Assembly: GCA_963663245.1 (NCBI GenBank)
Contig: OY760143.1
Span: 1,054,001-1,118,000 of the forward strand
Direction of reading: 5' to 3'
DNA: 64,000 nucleotides
Origin: JAFGVL01 sp963663245
GTDB lineage: Bacteria; Bacteroidota; Bacteroidia; Bacteroidales; Paludibacteraceae
A program made the position numbers and the translations under genes. The notes under the pieces are model-generated. The model was given only the letters and a program-made list of their open reading frames with translations. It was not told where the DNA came from and did not search any database. Of this stretch, positions 27,999 to 37,297 are shown piece after piece. Every line of letters begins with the position of its first letter. The first letter of the stretch is position 1.

Positions 27999-28018
27999 TA
28001 TAATTTTTTTTAACTTTG
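27985..28018 (+). promoter_or_regulatory. Promoter of the 28055 gene
   Basis: TAACTTTG (28011-28018) fits the -7 box; TTTG at 27985-27988 is 22 bp upstream, within the terminator arm. It gives the next gene its own start. Confidence 0.5.
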
Positions 28019-28054
28019 TTCTTTTCAAATTTATATTATTATTAATTAAAAATT

Positions 28055-30346
28055 ATGTTTATGAAAAAAGATTTTACTCGAAAAATTTTAATCCTTGTTT
28101 CTTTTCTTTTAGCTCTTAATGTTAATGCTCAAGATGTTGAATTTACGTCTATGTCATCAACTACTCTGACAGACTACTATAAAGAGTATGCTGGTACAGG
28201 AGTAACTCTTTCTACTGATCAATCTGCTGCTCAGAATGGTAGTGAATATTATGTGCAATTAGGTTCTTCACCGAGTTCAGCAGATCAATATTATGTTGAT
28301 GTGACAACTTCTATTGGGCAGATTTCAAAAGTTGAATTCTTAATATCAGGTAATGGAGATGATAAAACATGTGGACCTGCTCTTTTAGGATGGGAATCTA
28401 CTTATGCTTCAAATGAAGCTGATTATGCTGTTGATAGTATTGTTAGGGTTGTAGCATCAAAAACAATTGCAGATGCACAGTGGTTTTCTTATGACTTAAG
28501 TGCTGAAAATCTCACGCAAATAAGATTGTTGAGAAAAGTTAAAGGGATCTCTTTAGATGGAGGTTCAACGAATGCTGACTTTGGAAATGGTCAAACTATT
28601 TACATTTTTGGTATTAGAGTATGGTTGAAAGGTGTAGGGCCACAAGCTCCAAACTTAACTTCACTAAGTATTGATGGTTCAACTGGTGTTATTGATGAAG
28701 ATACAATTAGAGTTAATCTTGATTATACTTCGTATACAGTGGGAGTGTCAACTTTTGCAGCTACAGATTTAACTATCGCATGTGATTCCACTGCTTTTGG
28801 AGAGCATGTTATGGATATTGATAGTGTCTCAAATTTAACTAATATTACTGTTGGAGACACAGTTAAAGTAGTTATTACTAATGATATTGATTTGTCGTTG
28901 ACAAATGTATATACTCTTATTACAACTGCAGATGTGCCAGTACCAACGATAACAGATCCTGCGAATAAAAGTCAAGCAGTTAAGGATGGTTCCACAATTG
29001 CAGATATTGTCTTTACGGTTGAAAATCAAACAGCTGTTGTTGCTACAGATTTACCTACAGGTTTAACCGGTAATTTAGTTGGTGATGTGTTTACAATATC
29101 AGGAACAGTAAGTACAGGAAGTACTTATCCTGACGTTTATAACTATACAGTTACAGTAACAGGTTTAGTAGGAGCTAACCCAGCAACTGTAGTTCAAACA
29201 GGAACAATAACTGTAAAAGATCCTAGTGCAAAATCTGTATTGTATCTTACTACTGAAGATGCAATAGATAAAGCAGCTAATTTATTTTTAATACAGTTGA
29301 ATGCTAAATATGATGTAACAACTCAAACTCCATTAGCAGTAGCTCCTGCCGCTAGTGCATATGATTCTTATGATTTAATTGTTCTTCATGAATCAATAGG
29401 AAGCGCTGAAGCTGAGCCCGGTAAGGAGATAGGTGAACTGTTAACAGTTGATAAACCTATATTAAATATGAAGTCTTATTTTTATAAGTCAACATGTTGG
29501 AACTTAGGAGCACCAGAAAATGGAGTGGGAGAATCAGCGCTAGAGATTGAAGCAGGGGCAGAGTCTCATCCAATTTTTGTTGGTTTAACAGATCCTGTTA
29601 CTATGTTTACCACAGGAGGATCTAAGGCGATTCAATATTCTACTTTAAGTTCAACAACTGGAGGTAATATATTAGCAACAATCTCTGGAGAAGGAAAAGC
29701 TTGTATTCATGAAATGTCAGCTACAGATCGTGGAATTGTTGCAGGAACTTCGAAGTACTTGATGGTCGCTTTATTTAATGAGTTATCAAATGATTTAACA
29801 GCAGATGCCCTTACTTTATTAGATAATGCTTGTGTGTATTTATTGGGAACAACAACAACTGCAGTTCAAAGTAAAAGAGCAAATATTATTTCAATGACTA
29901 TTGGTGGAGAAACAGTTGCCGTTGGTGATGTTGATGCTACTGTTGAATTGCCTAATGGAACAGCAATAACAGCTTTGGCTGTAACTGCAGATGTATCAAG
30001 AGGAGCTTCTTTAACAGTTCCAGTGTCATTAGCAGCAGTAGATTTTACGTCTGCAGTAACATTTACCGTGACAGCAGAAGATGGAACTACTAAAGATTAT
30101 TCTATATCTGTTACTATTGCAACTGATATTGCAGAGGCAATTAGTGTTTCAAAAATATATACGAATAATGCCACAGTTATTGTTGAGGGCGAAATTGGAG
30201 CAAATGTAGCTGTTGTAAATCTAGTAGGAAATCTTATTTACAAAGGTGTTATAACAAGTTTAACAGAAACACTTCCCCTTTCATTAGAAAAGGGAGTTTA
30301 TATTGTAATTGTGGACGGTTTCTCCACAAAAATAATTGTTGAATAG
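28055..30346 (+). CDS. Secreted multidomain protein of the pectin locus
   Basis: 763 residues with a signal peptide (ILILVSFLLALNVNAQ); Met3 at 28061 is an equal start. Visible parts: a beta-rich N-domain (about 25-195) resembling a carbohydrate-binding or lectin-like module; immunoglobulin-like sections (200-385); a ThuA/GATase-like alpha/beta segment (about 391-600: SVLYLTTEDAIDKAANLFL, YDLIVLHESIGS, DKPILNMKSYFY); a cadherin-like beta-sandwich module (about 610-690, AEDGTTKDYSISV); and a C-terminal segment (695-763, GVYIVIVDGFSTKIIVE) shaped like a T9SS sorting domain. No catalytic motif can be assigned. Its place after the SusCD/lyase genes suggests glycan binding or surface anchoring. 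Confidence 0.7.
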   Translation: MFMKKDFTRKILILVSFLLALNVNAQDVEFTSMSSTTLTDYYKEYAGTGVTLSTDQSAAQNGSEYYVQLGSSPSSADQYYVDVTTSIGQISKVEFLISGNGDDKTCGPALLGWESTYASNEADYAVDSIVRVVASKTIADAQWFSYDLSAENLTQIRLLRKVKGISLDGGSTNADFGNGQTIYIFGIRVWLKGVGPQAPNLTSLSIDGSTGVIDEDTIRVNLDYTSYTVGVSTFAATDLTIACDSTAFGEHVMDIDSVSNLTNITVGDTVKVVITNDIDLSLTNVYTLITTADVPVPTITDPANKSQAVKDGSTIADIVFTVENQTAVVATDLPTGLTGNLVGDVFTISGTVSTGSTYPDVYNYTVTVTGLVGANPATVVQTGTITVKDPSAKSVLYLTTEDAIDKAANLFLIQLNAKYDVTTQTPLAVAPAASAYDSYDLIVLHESIGSAEAEPGKEIGELLTVDKPILNMKSYFYKSTCWNLGAPENGVGESALEIEAGAESHPIFVGLTDPVTMFTTGGSKAIQYSTLSSTTGGNILATISGEGKACIHEMSATDRGIVAGTSKYLMVALFNELSNDLTADALTLLDNACVYLLGTTTTAVQSKRANIISMTIGGETVAVGDVDATVELPNGTAITALAVTADVSRGASLTVPVSLAAVDFTSAVTFTVTAEDGTTKDYSISVTIATDIAEAISVSKIYTNNATVIVEGEIGANVAVVNLVGNLIYKGVITSLTETLPLSLEKGVYIVIVDGFSTKIIVE

Positions 30347-30370
30347 AAAGTATAATTACTTATAAATGAA

Positions 30371-30405
30371 AAAATTACCCTAAACTATTAGTTTAGGGTA
30401 ATTTT
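30371..30405 (+). terminator. Terminator after the 28055 gene
   Basis: Fifteen-base arms AAAATTACCCTAAAC / GTTTAGGGTAATTTT with loop TATTA, followed by a T-run. Confidence 0.85.
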
Positions 30406-30409
30406 TTTT

Positions 30410-30417
30410 TACTTTTG
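30410..30417 (+). promoter_or_regulatory. Promoter -7 box of the repeat-protein gene
   Basis: TACTTTTG fits TAnnTTTG and follows the T-run of the preceding terminator directly. Because it overlaps the first possible start (TTG at 30415), that start cannot be used; translation most likely begins at TTG 30493. Confidence 0.55.
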
Positions 30418-30492
30418 TTGTCCGTTTTGTTTATAAATACAAAATATTTTGTGCATTCTTGCGTTATAATATTAAAACACCATTACGGAATT

Positions 30493-33396
30493 TTGGAAAG
30501 ACTCAGAAACATATTACTTGTTATAGCTTTTTTTTGTGTGAATGCTTTGTTTTCTCAACAAGATACTCTGTTTTCACTTAGCTTTGAGGATCCAGCAATA
30601 ACTCCAGAAGCTGCGGGTTCTTCTACTGTTAAATCTCTTGCTACAACTTATGGAGATATTAAGTTTCTAGATTTATCCTTTCATAATGATGATAAAACTT
30701 ATCATCAAATTGAAATATTTGGTTGGATTGAATTTAGAACAGGAAGTGAAACCATTAACTCAACTAATTCATATGTAGAAATTCCTCCACTTAATTTTGT
30801 TAATGGAGGTAATTTTTATATTAATTATGGTGCGGGCTCAATTAATAGACAACTAAGGTTGCAAGAGTGGGATGGAAGTGTATGGGTAAATGGTGCATAT
30901 GAAGAAGTCACAATATTAGAGTCTTCTACTTGGTTTCAGCAGAATTGGGAAATAACTGGAGCAGGAACGAAGATTTTTCGATTAGTAATGTCAAGTGCAG
31001 CTCCTATGAATGTTACTGATATTGTAGTAACTGGGGATAATGGAACTATTGAAGTAGATTGTGGTGATGAACTAAGTTTTGGTCAAGCAAATATAAATCT
31101 TAACGAATCAGTTGTTAAGGAAATTAATATTTCTGGAACTGGGTTAGTTAGTAGTATTTCTGTTGATCCAACTCTTCCTTACAGAGTAAGTACTACTCAG
31201 GAGGGAACTTATTATTCTTCCGTAACAATCTCTCCTTCTGGAGGATCTGTTTATGTTAAGTATGAGCCTTCTGCTGTGGAATTAAATATTTCAACTTTAA
31301 CGTTGTCATCTCCAGGAGTCTTAAGTAAAGTGATTACCCTTAGTGGTGAAGGTGTATCTTTAAGTAGCGAAAAATCGATAAATTTCTTTAGTATAGTTGG
31401 TTATGATGCTGTTGTTAATGAGTTAGATAAAACAATAAATCTTTCTGTTCCTTCAAATTTTGACTTTGCAGATTCTTATGTGCCTTCCATTACTGTATCG
31501 CTTACTGCAACTTTATTAACAACACAAGAATTCTTTTTTGAGCCTGGTGTTCCTGTCGAATATCAAGTACAAGCAGAAGATGGTAGCGTTGCTAGTTATC
31601 AAGTTGTAATAAATCAATTGAGTGGAGATAATCAGATTAGTGTGTTTACATTAGAGGGTTATGAGGGGGATATTAATCAAGACAATAAAACAATTGTAGT
31701 AACTATACCATCAGATATTGATTTGTCTATAGCATATACTCCTAGTATAATGGTATCAGCTGCAGCTACAGTATTAACAACAGGTTCTCAGTTTTTTTCA
31801 ACAGATTCTCCTGTAACTTATAATATTAAGGCAGAAGATGGTCATCTTTCAAGTTATAAAGTTTTTATTGTTCAGTTAAGCGGAGAAAATCAAATATTGT
31901 CATTTAGTATTAATGGTAATGTTGGCGTTATTGATGAAACTACAAAAAGTATTCTTGTTGTACTACCTGCGGAAATGAATTCATCTTTAGCATATACACC
32001 AAATGTTAGTGTCTCTACAAATGCAACACTTTTAACTCTTGCTCCTCAAGTGTTTTCTGAAGATAGCTCTGTAGAGTATTCAGTAGAATCAGAAGATGGT
32101 CGTGTAGCAAATTATGTCGTTACAATAGACCAGTTAAGTGATAAAAAACAAATCACTTCTTTTATGTTGGATGGTTTTGTTGGAGGAGTTGATGAAGTTA
32201 CTAAAACTATTTTGGTGACTATTCCTTCAAGTGTTGATTTATCAAGTGCTCATATTCCAACTGTAATTATTTCAGATGATGCCACTTTATTAACGTCAGG
32301 GCTTCAGTTTTTCTCTACAGTTTCACCTGTGATTTATACCGTTCAAGCAGAAGATGGAAGTGTCTCCAGTTATGAAGTTTCTATTATACAGTTAAGTGGA
32401 GATAATCAAATATTATCCTTTATACTTGATGGCTATGTTGGAGAGATTAATGAAGTCTCTAAAACAATAATCGTAACAGTAAATTCAAATTTTGACTTTT
32501 CAATTGCTTATACTCCAAGTCTTACAATATCAGATGATGCTGCCATTATAACAGCAGGTGCTCGTATGTTTTCTACCTTGTTAACACAGACTTATATGCT
32601 ACAAGCAGAAGACGGAAGTATCTCAAGTTATGAAGTGTCAATTGTACAGTTAAGTGGAGAAAATGATATTACATCATTTATCTTAGATGGTAGTGTTGGG
32701 CTAATCAATAATGTAGATAATACAATTACAGTTGCTCTTGCTTCTAGTACAGATCTAGCTGTTCCACATACACCTTCTATTAGTGTTTCTTTAAATGCAA
32801 CTTTAATCACGACAGGGGCTCTGTTTTTTGAAGAAGGAACTCCTACAGTATACACTGTAGTTTCAGAAGATGGTTCTTTAAGAGATTATCAAGTTAATGT
32901 TAAACAATCAAGTAATAAAAGTGAGATAACTACATTTGAACTTATTGGAGTAGAGGGTATTATCAATCATGTTGATAAAACTGTTTTACTTCCATTACCT
33001 ACAAATACAAATTTGTCTATTTCATATATACCTGTTGTAACTGTTTCAGAAGGAGCGACATTGTTAACTACAGGTCCAAAACTTTTTACGAAAGGAGTTT
33101 CAGTTAGTTTTAGAGTGCAGGCAGAAGATGGGTCTATTTCTGATTATGATGTTACTGTTTCCCTTTCTGTTGACAATAATATTTCTTTAATTGAAGAAGC
33201 TGTTGTGTATTCTCATAATAAAAGAATAATAATTCGTACTGATAAAAATGTTGATTATTATTTATATGCTCTTAATGGTACTTTGATAAGTCAATCTAGA
33301 ACTATTGAAGGTTCACTTTCAAAATCAATAAAACTTGAAAATGGAGTTTATATTGTTATTATTAATGGAAAATCATATAAGGTTGTAGTAAAGTAA
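30493..33396 (+). CDS. Secreted adhesin-like protein with seven tandem beta-sandwich repeats
   Basis: 967 residues from the preferred TTG start at 30493, which opens a good signal peptide (ERLRNILLVIAFFCVNALFS); the frame is open to 30415 but the promoter box lies there. The N-terminal ~290 residues are beta-rich. Then seven consecutive 86-residue modules (31363-33168) each run from I-xx-F-xLxGxxGxIN through TxLLTT to YxVQAEDGSxSSYxVxI, matching the cadherin-like beta-sandwich / DUF5018-type fold. The C-terminal ~75 residues (YYLYALNGTLI ... LENGVYIVIINGKSYKVVVK) look like a T9SS sorting domain. Likely a long stalk at the cell surface, perhaps binding pectin or neighbouring proteins; no enzyme motif. 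Confidence 0.75.
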   Translation: MERLRNILLVIAFFCVNALFSQQDTLFSLSFEDPAITPEAAGSSTVKSLATTYGDIKFLDLSFHNDDKTYHQIEIFGWIEFRTGSETINSTNSYVEIPPLNFVNGGNFYINYGAGSINRQLRLQEWDGSVWVNGAYEEVTILESSTWFQQNWEITGAGTKIFRLVMSSAAPMNVTDIVVTGDNGTIEVDCGDELSFGQANINLNESVVKEINISGTGLVSSISVDPTLPYRVSTTQEGTYYSSVTISPSGGSVYVKYEPSAVELNISTLTLSSPGVLSKVITLSGEGVSLSSEKSINFFSIVGYDAVVNELDKTINLSVPSNFDFADSYVPSITVSLTATLLTTQEFFFEPGVPVEYQVQAEDGSVASYQVVINQLSGDNQISVFTLEGYEGDINQDNKTIVVTIPSDIDLSIAYTPSIMVSAAATVLTTGSQFFSTDSPVTYNIKAEDGHLSSYKVFIVQLSGENQILSFSINGNVGVIDETTKSILVVLPAEMNSSLAYTPNVSVSTNATLLTLAPQVFSEDSSVEYSVESEDGRVANYVVTIDQLSDKKQITSFMLDGFVGGVDEVTKTILVTIPSSVDLSSAHIPTVIISDDATLLTSGLQFFSTVSPVIYTVQAEDGSVSSYEVSIIQLSGDNQILSFILDGYVGEINEVSKTIIVTVNSNFDFSIAYTPSLTISDDAAIITAGARMFSTLLTQTYMLQAEDGSISSYEVSIVQLSGENDITSFILDGSVGLINNVDNTITVALASSTDLAVPHTPSISVSLNATLITTGALFFEEGTPTVYTVVSEDGSLRDYQVNVKQSSNKSEITTFELIGVEGIINHVDKTVLLPLPTNTNLSISYIPVVTVSEGATLLTTGPKLFTKGVSVSFRVQAEDGSISDYDVTVSLSVDNNISLIEEAVVYSHNKRIIIRTDKNVDYYLYALNGTLISQSRTIEGSLSKSIKLENGVYIVIINGKSYKVVVK
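31363..33168 (+). repeat. Seven in-frame 258-bp coding repeats
   Basis: 1806 bp = 7 x 258 bp. The module boundaries fall at the S-(G/D)-(D/E/K)-N-Q-I motif. The protein copies are alike but the DNA copies have diverged, so this is old duplication and not a recent slippage tract. Module 5 lacks the usual (E/S)xxSPVxY step and reads TLLTQTYMLQ. Confidence 0.85.
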
Positions 33397-33420
33397 AAAC
33401 CTAAATATTAAATATTATTC

Positions 33421-33450
33421 GTCGAGATGTAATTTCATCTCGACTTTTTT
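33421..33450 (+). terminator. Terminator after the repeat-protein gene
   Basis: GTCGAGATG / CATCTCGAC with loop TAATTT and six T. Confidence 0.85.
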
Positions 33451-33576
33451 ATATCTTTATGTCTCTTTATTGAATAACTTAAGTTTTTATCAAAATAAAT
33501 TCAATTAAGTATTGAAATACCGAATACAAGTATTATCTTTACCATCAGAAAATATTAATATAAAATTATAACGATT

Positions 33577-34152
33577 ATGAAATTTGAATTACCACAACTT
33601 CCGTATGCAAAAAATGCATTGGAGCCAGTTATTTCTGAGAAAACATTAGAATTCCATTATGGAAAACATCATCAAGCATATGTAACTAATCTTAATAATT
33701 TAATTGAGGGAACTAAGTTTGAGAACGCTGATTTAGAAACGATTGTAAAAGAATCTGATGGTGGTATTTTTAATAATGCAGCACAGGTTTGGAACCATAC
33801 ATTTTACTTTACTCAATTTTCACCAAAGGGTCGAGGTGAACCTGCTGGAGCTCTTGCCGAAGCAATTAATAGTGCTTTTGGATCTTTTGAGAAATTTAAA
33901 ACAGATTTTCAAGCAGCAGGGGCAACTACATTTGGTTCTGGTTGGGCTTGGTTGGTTAAAAATGCAGATGGCAAACTAGAGATTGTAAAAGAAAGTAATG
34001 CAGGCAATCCAATGACTAAAGGATTACAACCAGTATTTACATTCGATGTATGGGAACATGCCTATTACTTAGATTATCAAAACCGTCGACCTGATCACCT
34101 AGCCGAGTTATGGAAAATTGTTGATTGGAGCGTAGTTGAAAGCAGATTCTAA
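33577..34152 (+). CDS. sodB: Superoxide dismutase (Fe/Mn)
   Basis: Converts superoxide to oxygen and peroxide. The 191-residue protein has the metal-ligand regions HYGKHHQAYVTNLN (first His), WNHTFYF (second His) and DVWEHAYYLDYQNRRPDH (Asp and His), plus the signature FGSGWAWLV. The GAT-TFGSGW spacing and length match the iron or cambialistic group found in Bacteroidota; metal choice cannot be read with certainty. A near-consensus -7 box TATCTTTA lies at 33534-33541. A terminator follows, so it is monocistronic. Confidence 0.95.
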   Translation: MKFELPQLPYAKNALEPVISEKTLEFHYGKHHQAYVTNLNNLIEGTKFENADLETIVKESDGGIFNNAAQVWNHTFYFTQFSPKGRGEPAGALAEAINSAFGSFEKFKTDFQAAGATTFGSGWAWLVKNADGKLEIVKESNAGNPMTKGLQPVFTFDVWEHAYYLDYQNRRPDHLAELWKIVDWSVVESRF

Positions 34153-34171
34153 AATATATAGTATAGTTATT

Positions 34172-34205
34172 AAAAGCCGATTTATTTATTAAATCGGCTT
34201 TTTTA
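34172..34205 (+). terminator. Terminator after sodB
   Basis: AAAAGCCGATTTA / TAAATCGGCTTTT with loop TTTAT and a T-run. Confidence 0.85.
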
Positions 34206-34256
34206 ATAATACAAAATTTTATACAATTTTGATTTCTCTTTTTAGAGCAATTAAAC

Positions 34257-34264
34257 TATATTTG
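34257..34264 (+). promoter_or_regulatory. Promoter -7 box of LRR gene
   Basis: TATATTTG, exact to TAnnTTTG, 34 bp before the LRR gene start. Confidence 0.5.
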
Positions 34265-34298
34265 ATAACTATATAACTCTTTAATTATAATCAAAACT

Positions 34299-35540
34299 AT
34301 GAAAACCAAAGCACTTTTATTACTATTTCTTTTCTCAACATTTAACCTATTTGCAGAAGACTTTAAAGCGGTTAATAAGGGGCGTATTATATATTATAAT
34401 ATAACCTCAGCAGCTAATTTAACCTTAGAGGTTACTTTTAAAGGAATGGACTATGATGTAACTCTAAACGAATATACATCAGCTATAGTTATACCAGATT
34501 CAATAAAGCATCTTGGGAAATTCTATACCGTAACAAAAATAGGTAAGAATGCTTTTAGAGATTGTGCTCGATTAAATTCAGTCGTTATTCCATCATCAGT
34601 GAAAATAATTGATAAAAATGCCTTTACAGATTGTAAGGCAATGCATACAGTTACAATTCCAGCATCTCTTGAAGTAATAGAACAAGATGCATTTTCTAAT
34701 TGCAATGGAATGCTATCGTTGTCTCTACCTTTAGCTATCAAAGAAATTAAGGAAAGAACTTTTTTAGGATGTAGTAAATTAAAAAATGTTTCTATTCCCG
34801 ACTCTGTACATAGTATATATGATAATGCTTTTGCAGGATGTGCTATAGATAAAATAGTTGTTCCAGCTAATACAACTTATATATCTGAGAGTGCTTTTGA
34901 TAATTGTAAAAGTTTGATGATTATTGAAGTAGATACGTTAAATAAGTTTTTCACATCAATAAATGGAATGCTTTTTAATAAAGAGGTAAATCAAATTCTT
35001 CGTTGTCCAGAAGGAATAGCAGAACTGATAATACCAGATTCAATAATTACTGTAGGTTCTTACGCATTTAATGGATGTGATAAATTGCTGTCTGTTTCTT
35101 TACCTGCTAAATTAGATGCAATTAAAAGTTATGCTTTTCAGAGTTGTACTAGTCTAACTTCTTTTGTTGTGCCTGCAGAAGTAAATTATTTAGGAGATGG
35201 TGTATTTAAAGAGTGTACCGCATTAACCTCAGTGAGCATTCCATTAAGTATAAGAATTATTAGAGATAATACATTTTATAATTGTAAAGCATTGCCAGCA
35301 ATAACACTTCCTTCTACAATTAAGGAAATTGGGAAACAAGCTTTTTATGGATGTATGAAATTGAACAATGTATATGTAGATCAGTTGAAACCTGCATTGT
35401 GTGATGAAAACTCTTTTGATAGTAGAAATACTTATGGTTCAACACTACATGTGCCTGTAGGAGGCTCATTATTATATAAAGAAGCTATTGGTTGGCGTGT
35501 GTTCTATAATGTTTTAGAAGATGTGCAAACTGCAAAATAA
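34299..35540 (+). CDS. BspA-like leucine-rich-repeat surface protein
   Basis: 413 residues with a signal peptide (KALLLLFLFSTFNLFAED) and roughly eleven LRR_5/BspA-type repeats of about 23 residues, pattern IxxIGxxAFxxCxxLxSVxIPxS (for example IGKNAFRDCARLNSVVIPSS, and VIEQDAFSNCNGMLSLSLP). Such proteins bind host or matrix proteins or other cells in several Bacteroidota. A variable island (residues ~205-240) interrupts the repeats, as is common. No sorting tail is evident at the end. The nitroreductase gene follows at 6 bp. Confidence 0.88.
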   Translation: MKTKALLLLFLFSTFNLFAEDFKAVNKGRIIYYNITSAANLTLEVTFKGMDYDVTLNEYTSAIVIPDSIKHLGKFYTVTKIGKNAFRDCARLNSVVIPSSVKIIDKNAFTDCKAMHTVTIPASLEVIEQDAFSNCNGMLSLSLPLAIKEIKERTFLGCSKLKNVSIPDSVHSIYDNAFAGCAIDKIVVPANTTYISESAFDNCKSLMIIEVDTLNKFFTSINGMLFNKEVNQILRCPEGIAELIIPDSIITVGSYAFNGCDKLLSVSLPAKLDAIKSYAFQSCTSLTSFVVPAEVNYLGDGVFKECTALTSVSIPLSIRIIRDNTFYNCKALPAITLPSTIKEIGKQAFYGCMKLNNVYVDQLKPALCDENSFDSRNTYGSTLHVPVGGSLLYKEAIGWRVFYNVLEDVQTAK

Positions 35541-35546
35541 TAAGGA

Positions 35547-36116
35547 ATGACATTACTAGATATCATTACAAAATCACGTTCTATTCGTCGTTTTGATGAA
35601 GGTAAACGTTTAGATATAGAAACACTTAAATCTCTTGTTAATTTGGCGCGTTTAGCTCCCTCAGCAAGAAATTCACAAGCGTTGAAGTATAAGTTGCTAC
35701 AAACAGAGCTTGCATGTGCTAATATGTTTCCTGCATTAGCATGGGCTGGCTATTTAACTGATTGGCAAGGCCCTGTTGAGGGAGAGCGACCAGCCGCATA
35801 TATTATCGTTTTAAAAGATACGCTAATCAATAACAATATATTTTGCGATGATGGTTTAGCTATTCAAAACATTCTCTTAGGAGCGACAGAGCAAGGCTTA
35901 GGGGCTTGTGTTCTTGCCTCTATTAAACGTGAATATATTAGAGAGACATTCTCCATTTCAAATCATTTAGAAATCTTATATGTGATAGCATTAGGTAAGC
36001 CAGATGAAGAAGTTGTATTGAAAGAGATGGATAAGAATAAATTTGAATATTGGCGAGATGATGCTGGAGTACATTATGTGCCTAAGAGAAACTTGGACGA
36101 TTTACTAATAGATTAA
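35547..36116 (+). CDS. Nitroreductase-family flavoprotein
   Basis: FMN-dependent NAD(P)H oxidoreductase of 189 residues. It begins with the family signature IITKSRSIRRFDEGKRLD, then NLARLAPSARNSQALKYKLL for FMN binding, and has LGATEQGLGACVLASIKREYIRETF near the cofactor. Substrate is unknown; the family covers nitroaromatic, quinone and flavin reduction. It sits 6 bp after the LRR gene and 8 bp before the metallophosphoesterase gene, so all three may be co-transcribed. Confidence 0.88.
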   Translation: MTLLDIITKSRSIRRFDEGKRLDIETLKSLVNLARLAPSARNSQALKYKLLQTELACANMFPALAWAGYLTDWQGPVEGERPAAYIIVLKDTLINNNIFCDDGLAIQNILLGATEQGLGACVLASIKREYIRETFSISNHLEILYVIALGKPDEEVVLKEMDKNKFEYWRDDAGVHYVPKRNLDDLLID

Positions 36117-36124
36117 ATAGAAAA

Positions 36125-37264
36125 ATGAAGAATTTTGCCCCCATTATTTTTGTTAGCGTTGTTACTATAATATATTCTTTAGTGAACTATTTCCTATTTG
36201 TAAAGGGATATAAGCTACTGCCCAACAATAGCTATATTAAGTATGGGTATATTGTTTTGTTTTTATTCTTGGCAACTCAATTTATTATTGGTAGAGTTGC
36301 ATATTTTGGTTATGGAGTTGAATCGAAATTTTTATTAGAAGTGGGAGGGATATGGTTAGCTGCTATTTTGTATTTTTTATTGTTGATTCTATTAGGAAAG
36401 ATAATCTTCTTATCTGATAAGGCATTCCACTTCTTGCCCGACTTGTCTCCTCATAAATTTAACATCTTGTTGTCTTCCATCGGAATTGTTTTAGTGTTAT
36501 TGTTTGTTGGGTATATAAATGCAAAAATACCTGTTGTTAAGAATATAAACCTAAAGATTAACAAGCAAACTTCTTTGAAACAGCTAAAGATTGCCTTAGT
36601 TTCTGATGTGCATGTAGGTAGTATTATTGGCTATAAGGATATGCAAAAGATGCTTGCAAGCATAGAAGAACAGCAGCCAGATATCTTTATAATGACAGGC
36701 GATTTTATTGATGAAGGGGTGAGTCCAGCATTAGTAGATAGCTTGCAGCCCCTCTTTGATAAACTACAACCCAAATACGGAAAAATAGCAATACTAGGCA
36801 ACCATGAATACATTAACAAGATAGATAAGTCGCTACCAGTATTTGAGCAACTAGGCATGACCTTATTGCGCGATAGTGTACTAACTATAGAAGAACAATT
36901 TGTAGTTGTAGGTAGAGATGATTATTCTGCCAAGCAAATGTCTGGCGTAGACAGAAAAAATCTTCCAGACTTATTGAAGGAAGTTGAGACTAAGCTGCCT
37001 CTTATTTTATTAGATCATCAGCCCTATAAATTAAAGGAAGTGGCTCAGCTTCCGGTAGACTTACAACTATCAGGACACACCCATCACGGACAAATGTTTC
37101 CGCTTAACTACTTAACCAAAGCAATTTTTGAAGTAAGTTGGGGGTACAAGAAAATTGCCAACACACATTTCTATGTTACCTCAGGTTATGGTACTTGGGG
37201 TCCACGCATTAGATTGGGTAATAGACCGGAGCTGGTGCTGTTAAATCTTCAATTTAAAGACTGA
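36125..37264 (+). CDS. Membrane-anchored metallophosphoesterase (YkuE/YaeI-like)
   Basis: 379 residues. Four hydrophobic helices (about 5-27, 38-58, 72-95, 115-135) precede a calcineurin-like phosphoesterase domain carrying the dinuclear-metal motifs LVSDVHVGS, MTGDFIDEG, LGNHEY and LSGHTHHGQMFP in the right order. Related proteins act on lipid pyrophosphates such as UDP-diacylglucosamine, but the exact substrate is not shown by the sequence. The topology places the domain on the outer or inner face of the inner membrane depending on helix count. Confidence 0.88.
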   Translation: MKNFAPIIFVSVVTIIYSLVNYFLFVKGYKLLPNNSYIKYGYIVLFLFLATQFIIGRVAYFGYGVESKFLLEVGGIWLAAILYFLLLILLGKIIFLSDKAFHFLPDLSPHKFNILLSSIGIVLVLLFVGYINAKIPVVKNINLKINKQTSLKQLKIALVSDVHVGSIIGYKDMQKMLASIEEQQPDIFIMTGDFIDEGVSPALVDSLQPLFDKLQPKYGKIAILGNHEYINKIDKSLPVFEQLGMTLLRDSVLTIEEQFVVVGRDDYSAKQMSGVDRKNLPDLLKEVETKLPLILLDHQPYKLKEVAQLPVDLQLSGHTHHGQMFPLNYLTKAIFEVSWGYKKIANTHFYVTSGYGTWGPRIRLGNRPELVLLNLQFKD

Positions 37265-37287
37265 TAGGTTATTCCAAATTAAACCCT

Positions 37288-37295
37288 TACCTTTG
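37288..37295 (+). promoter_or_regulatory. DEAD-box helicase promoter -7 box
   Basis: TACCTTTG, consistent with TAnnTTTG. It leaves a 5' leader of about 150 nt before the helicase ATG, unusually long for this window. Confidence 0.6.
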
Positions 37296-37297
37296 CA

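Noticed and set aside
30415..30492. Longer start for the seven-repeat protein
   Set aside because: The first TTG lies within the -7 box, so it cannot be on the transcript; the signal peptide begins at 30493.
31363..33168. CRISPR-like or satellite repeat array
   Set aside because: The period is 258 bp, in frame, with diverged DNA and conserved protein motifs: coding repeats.
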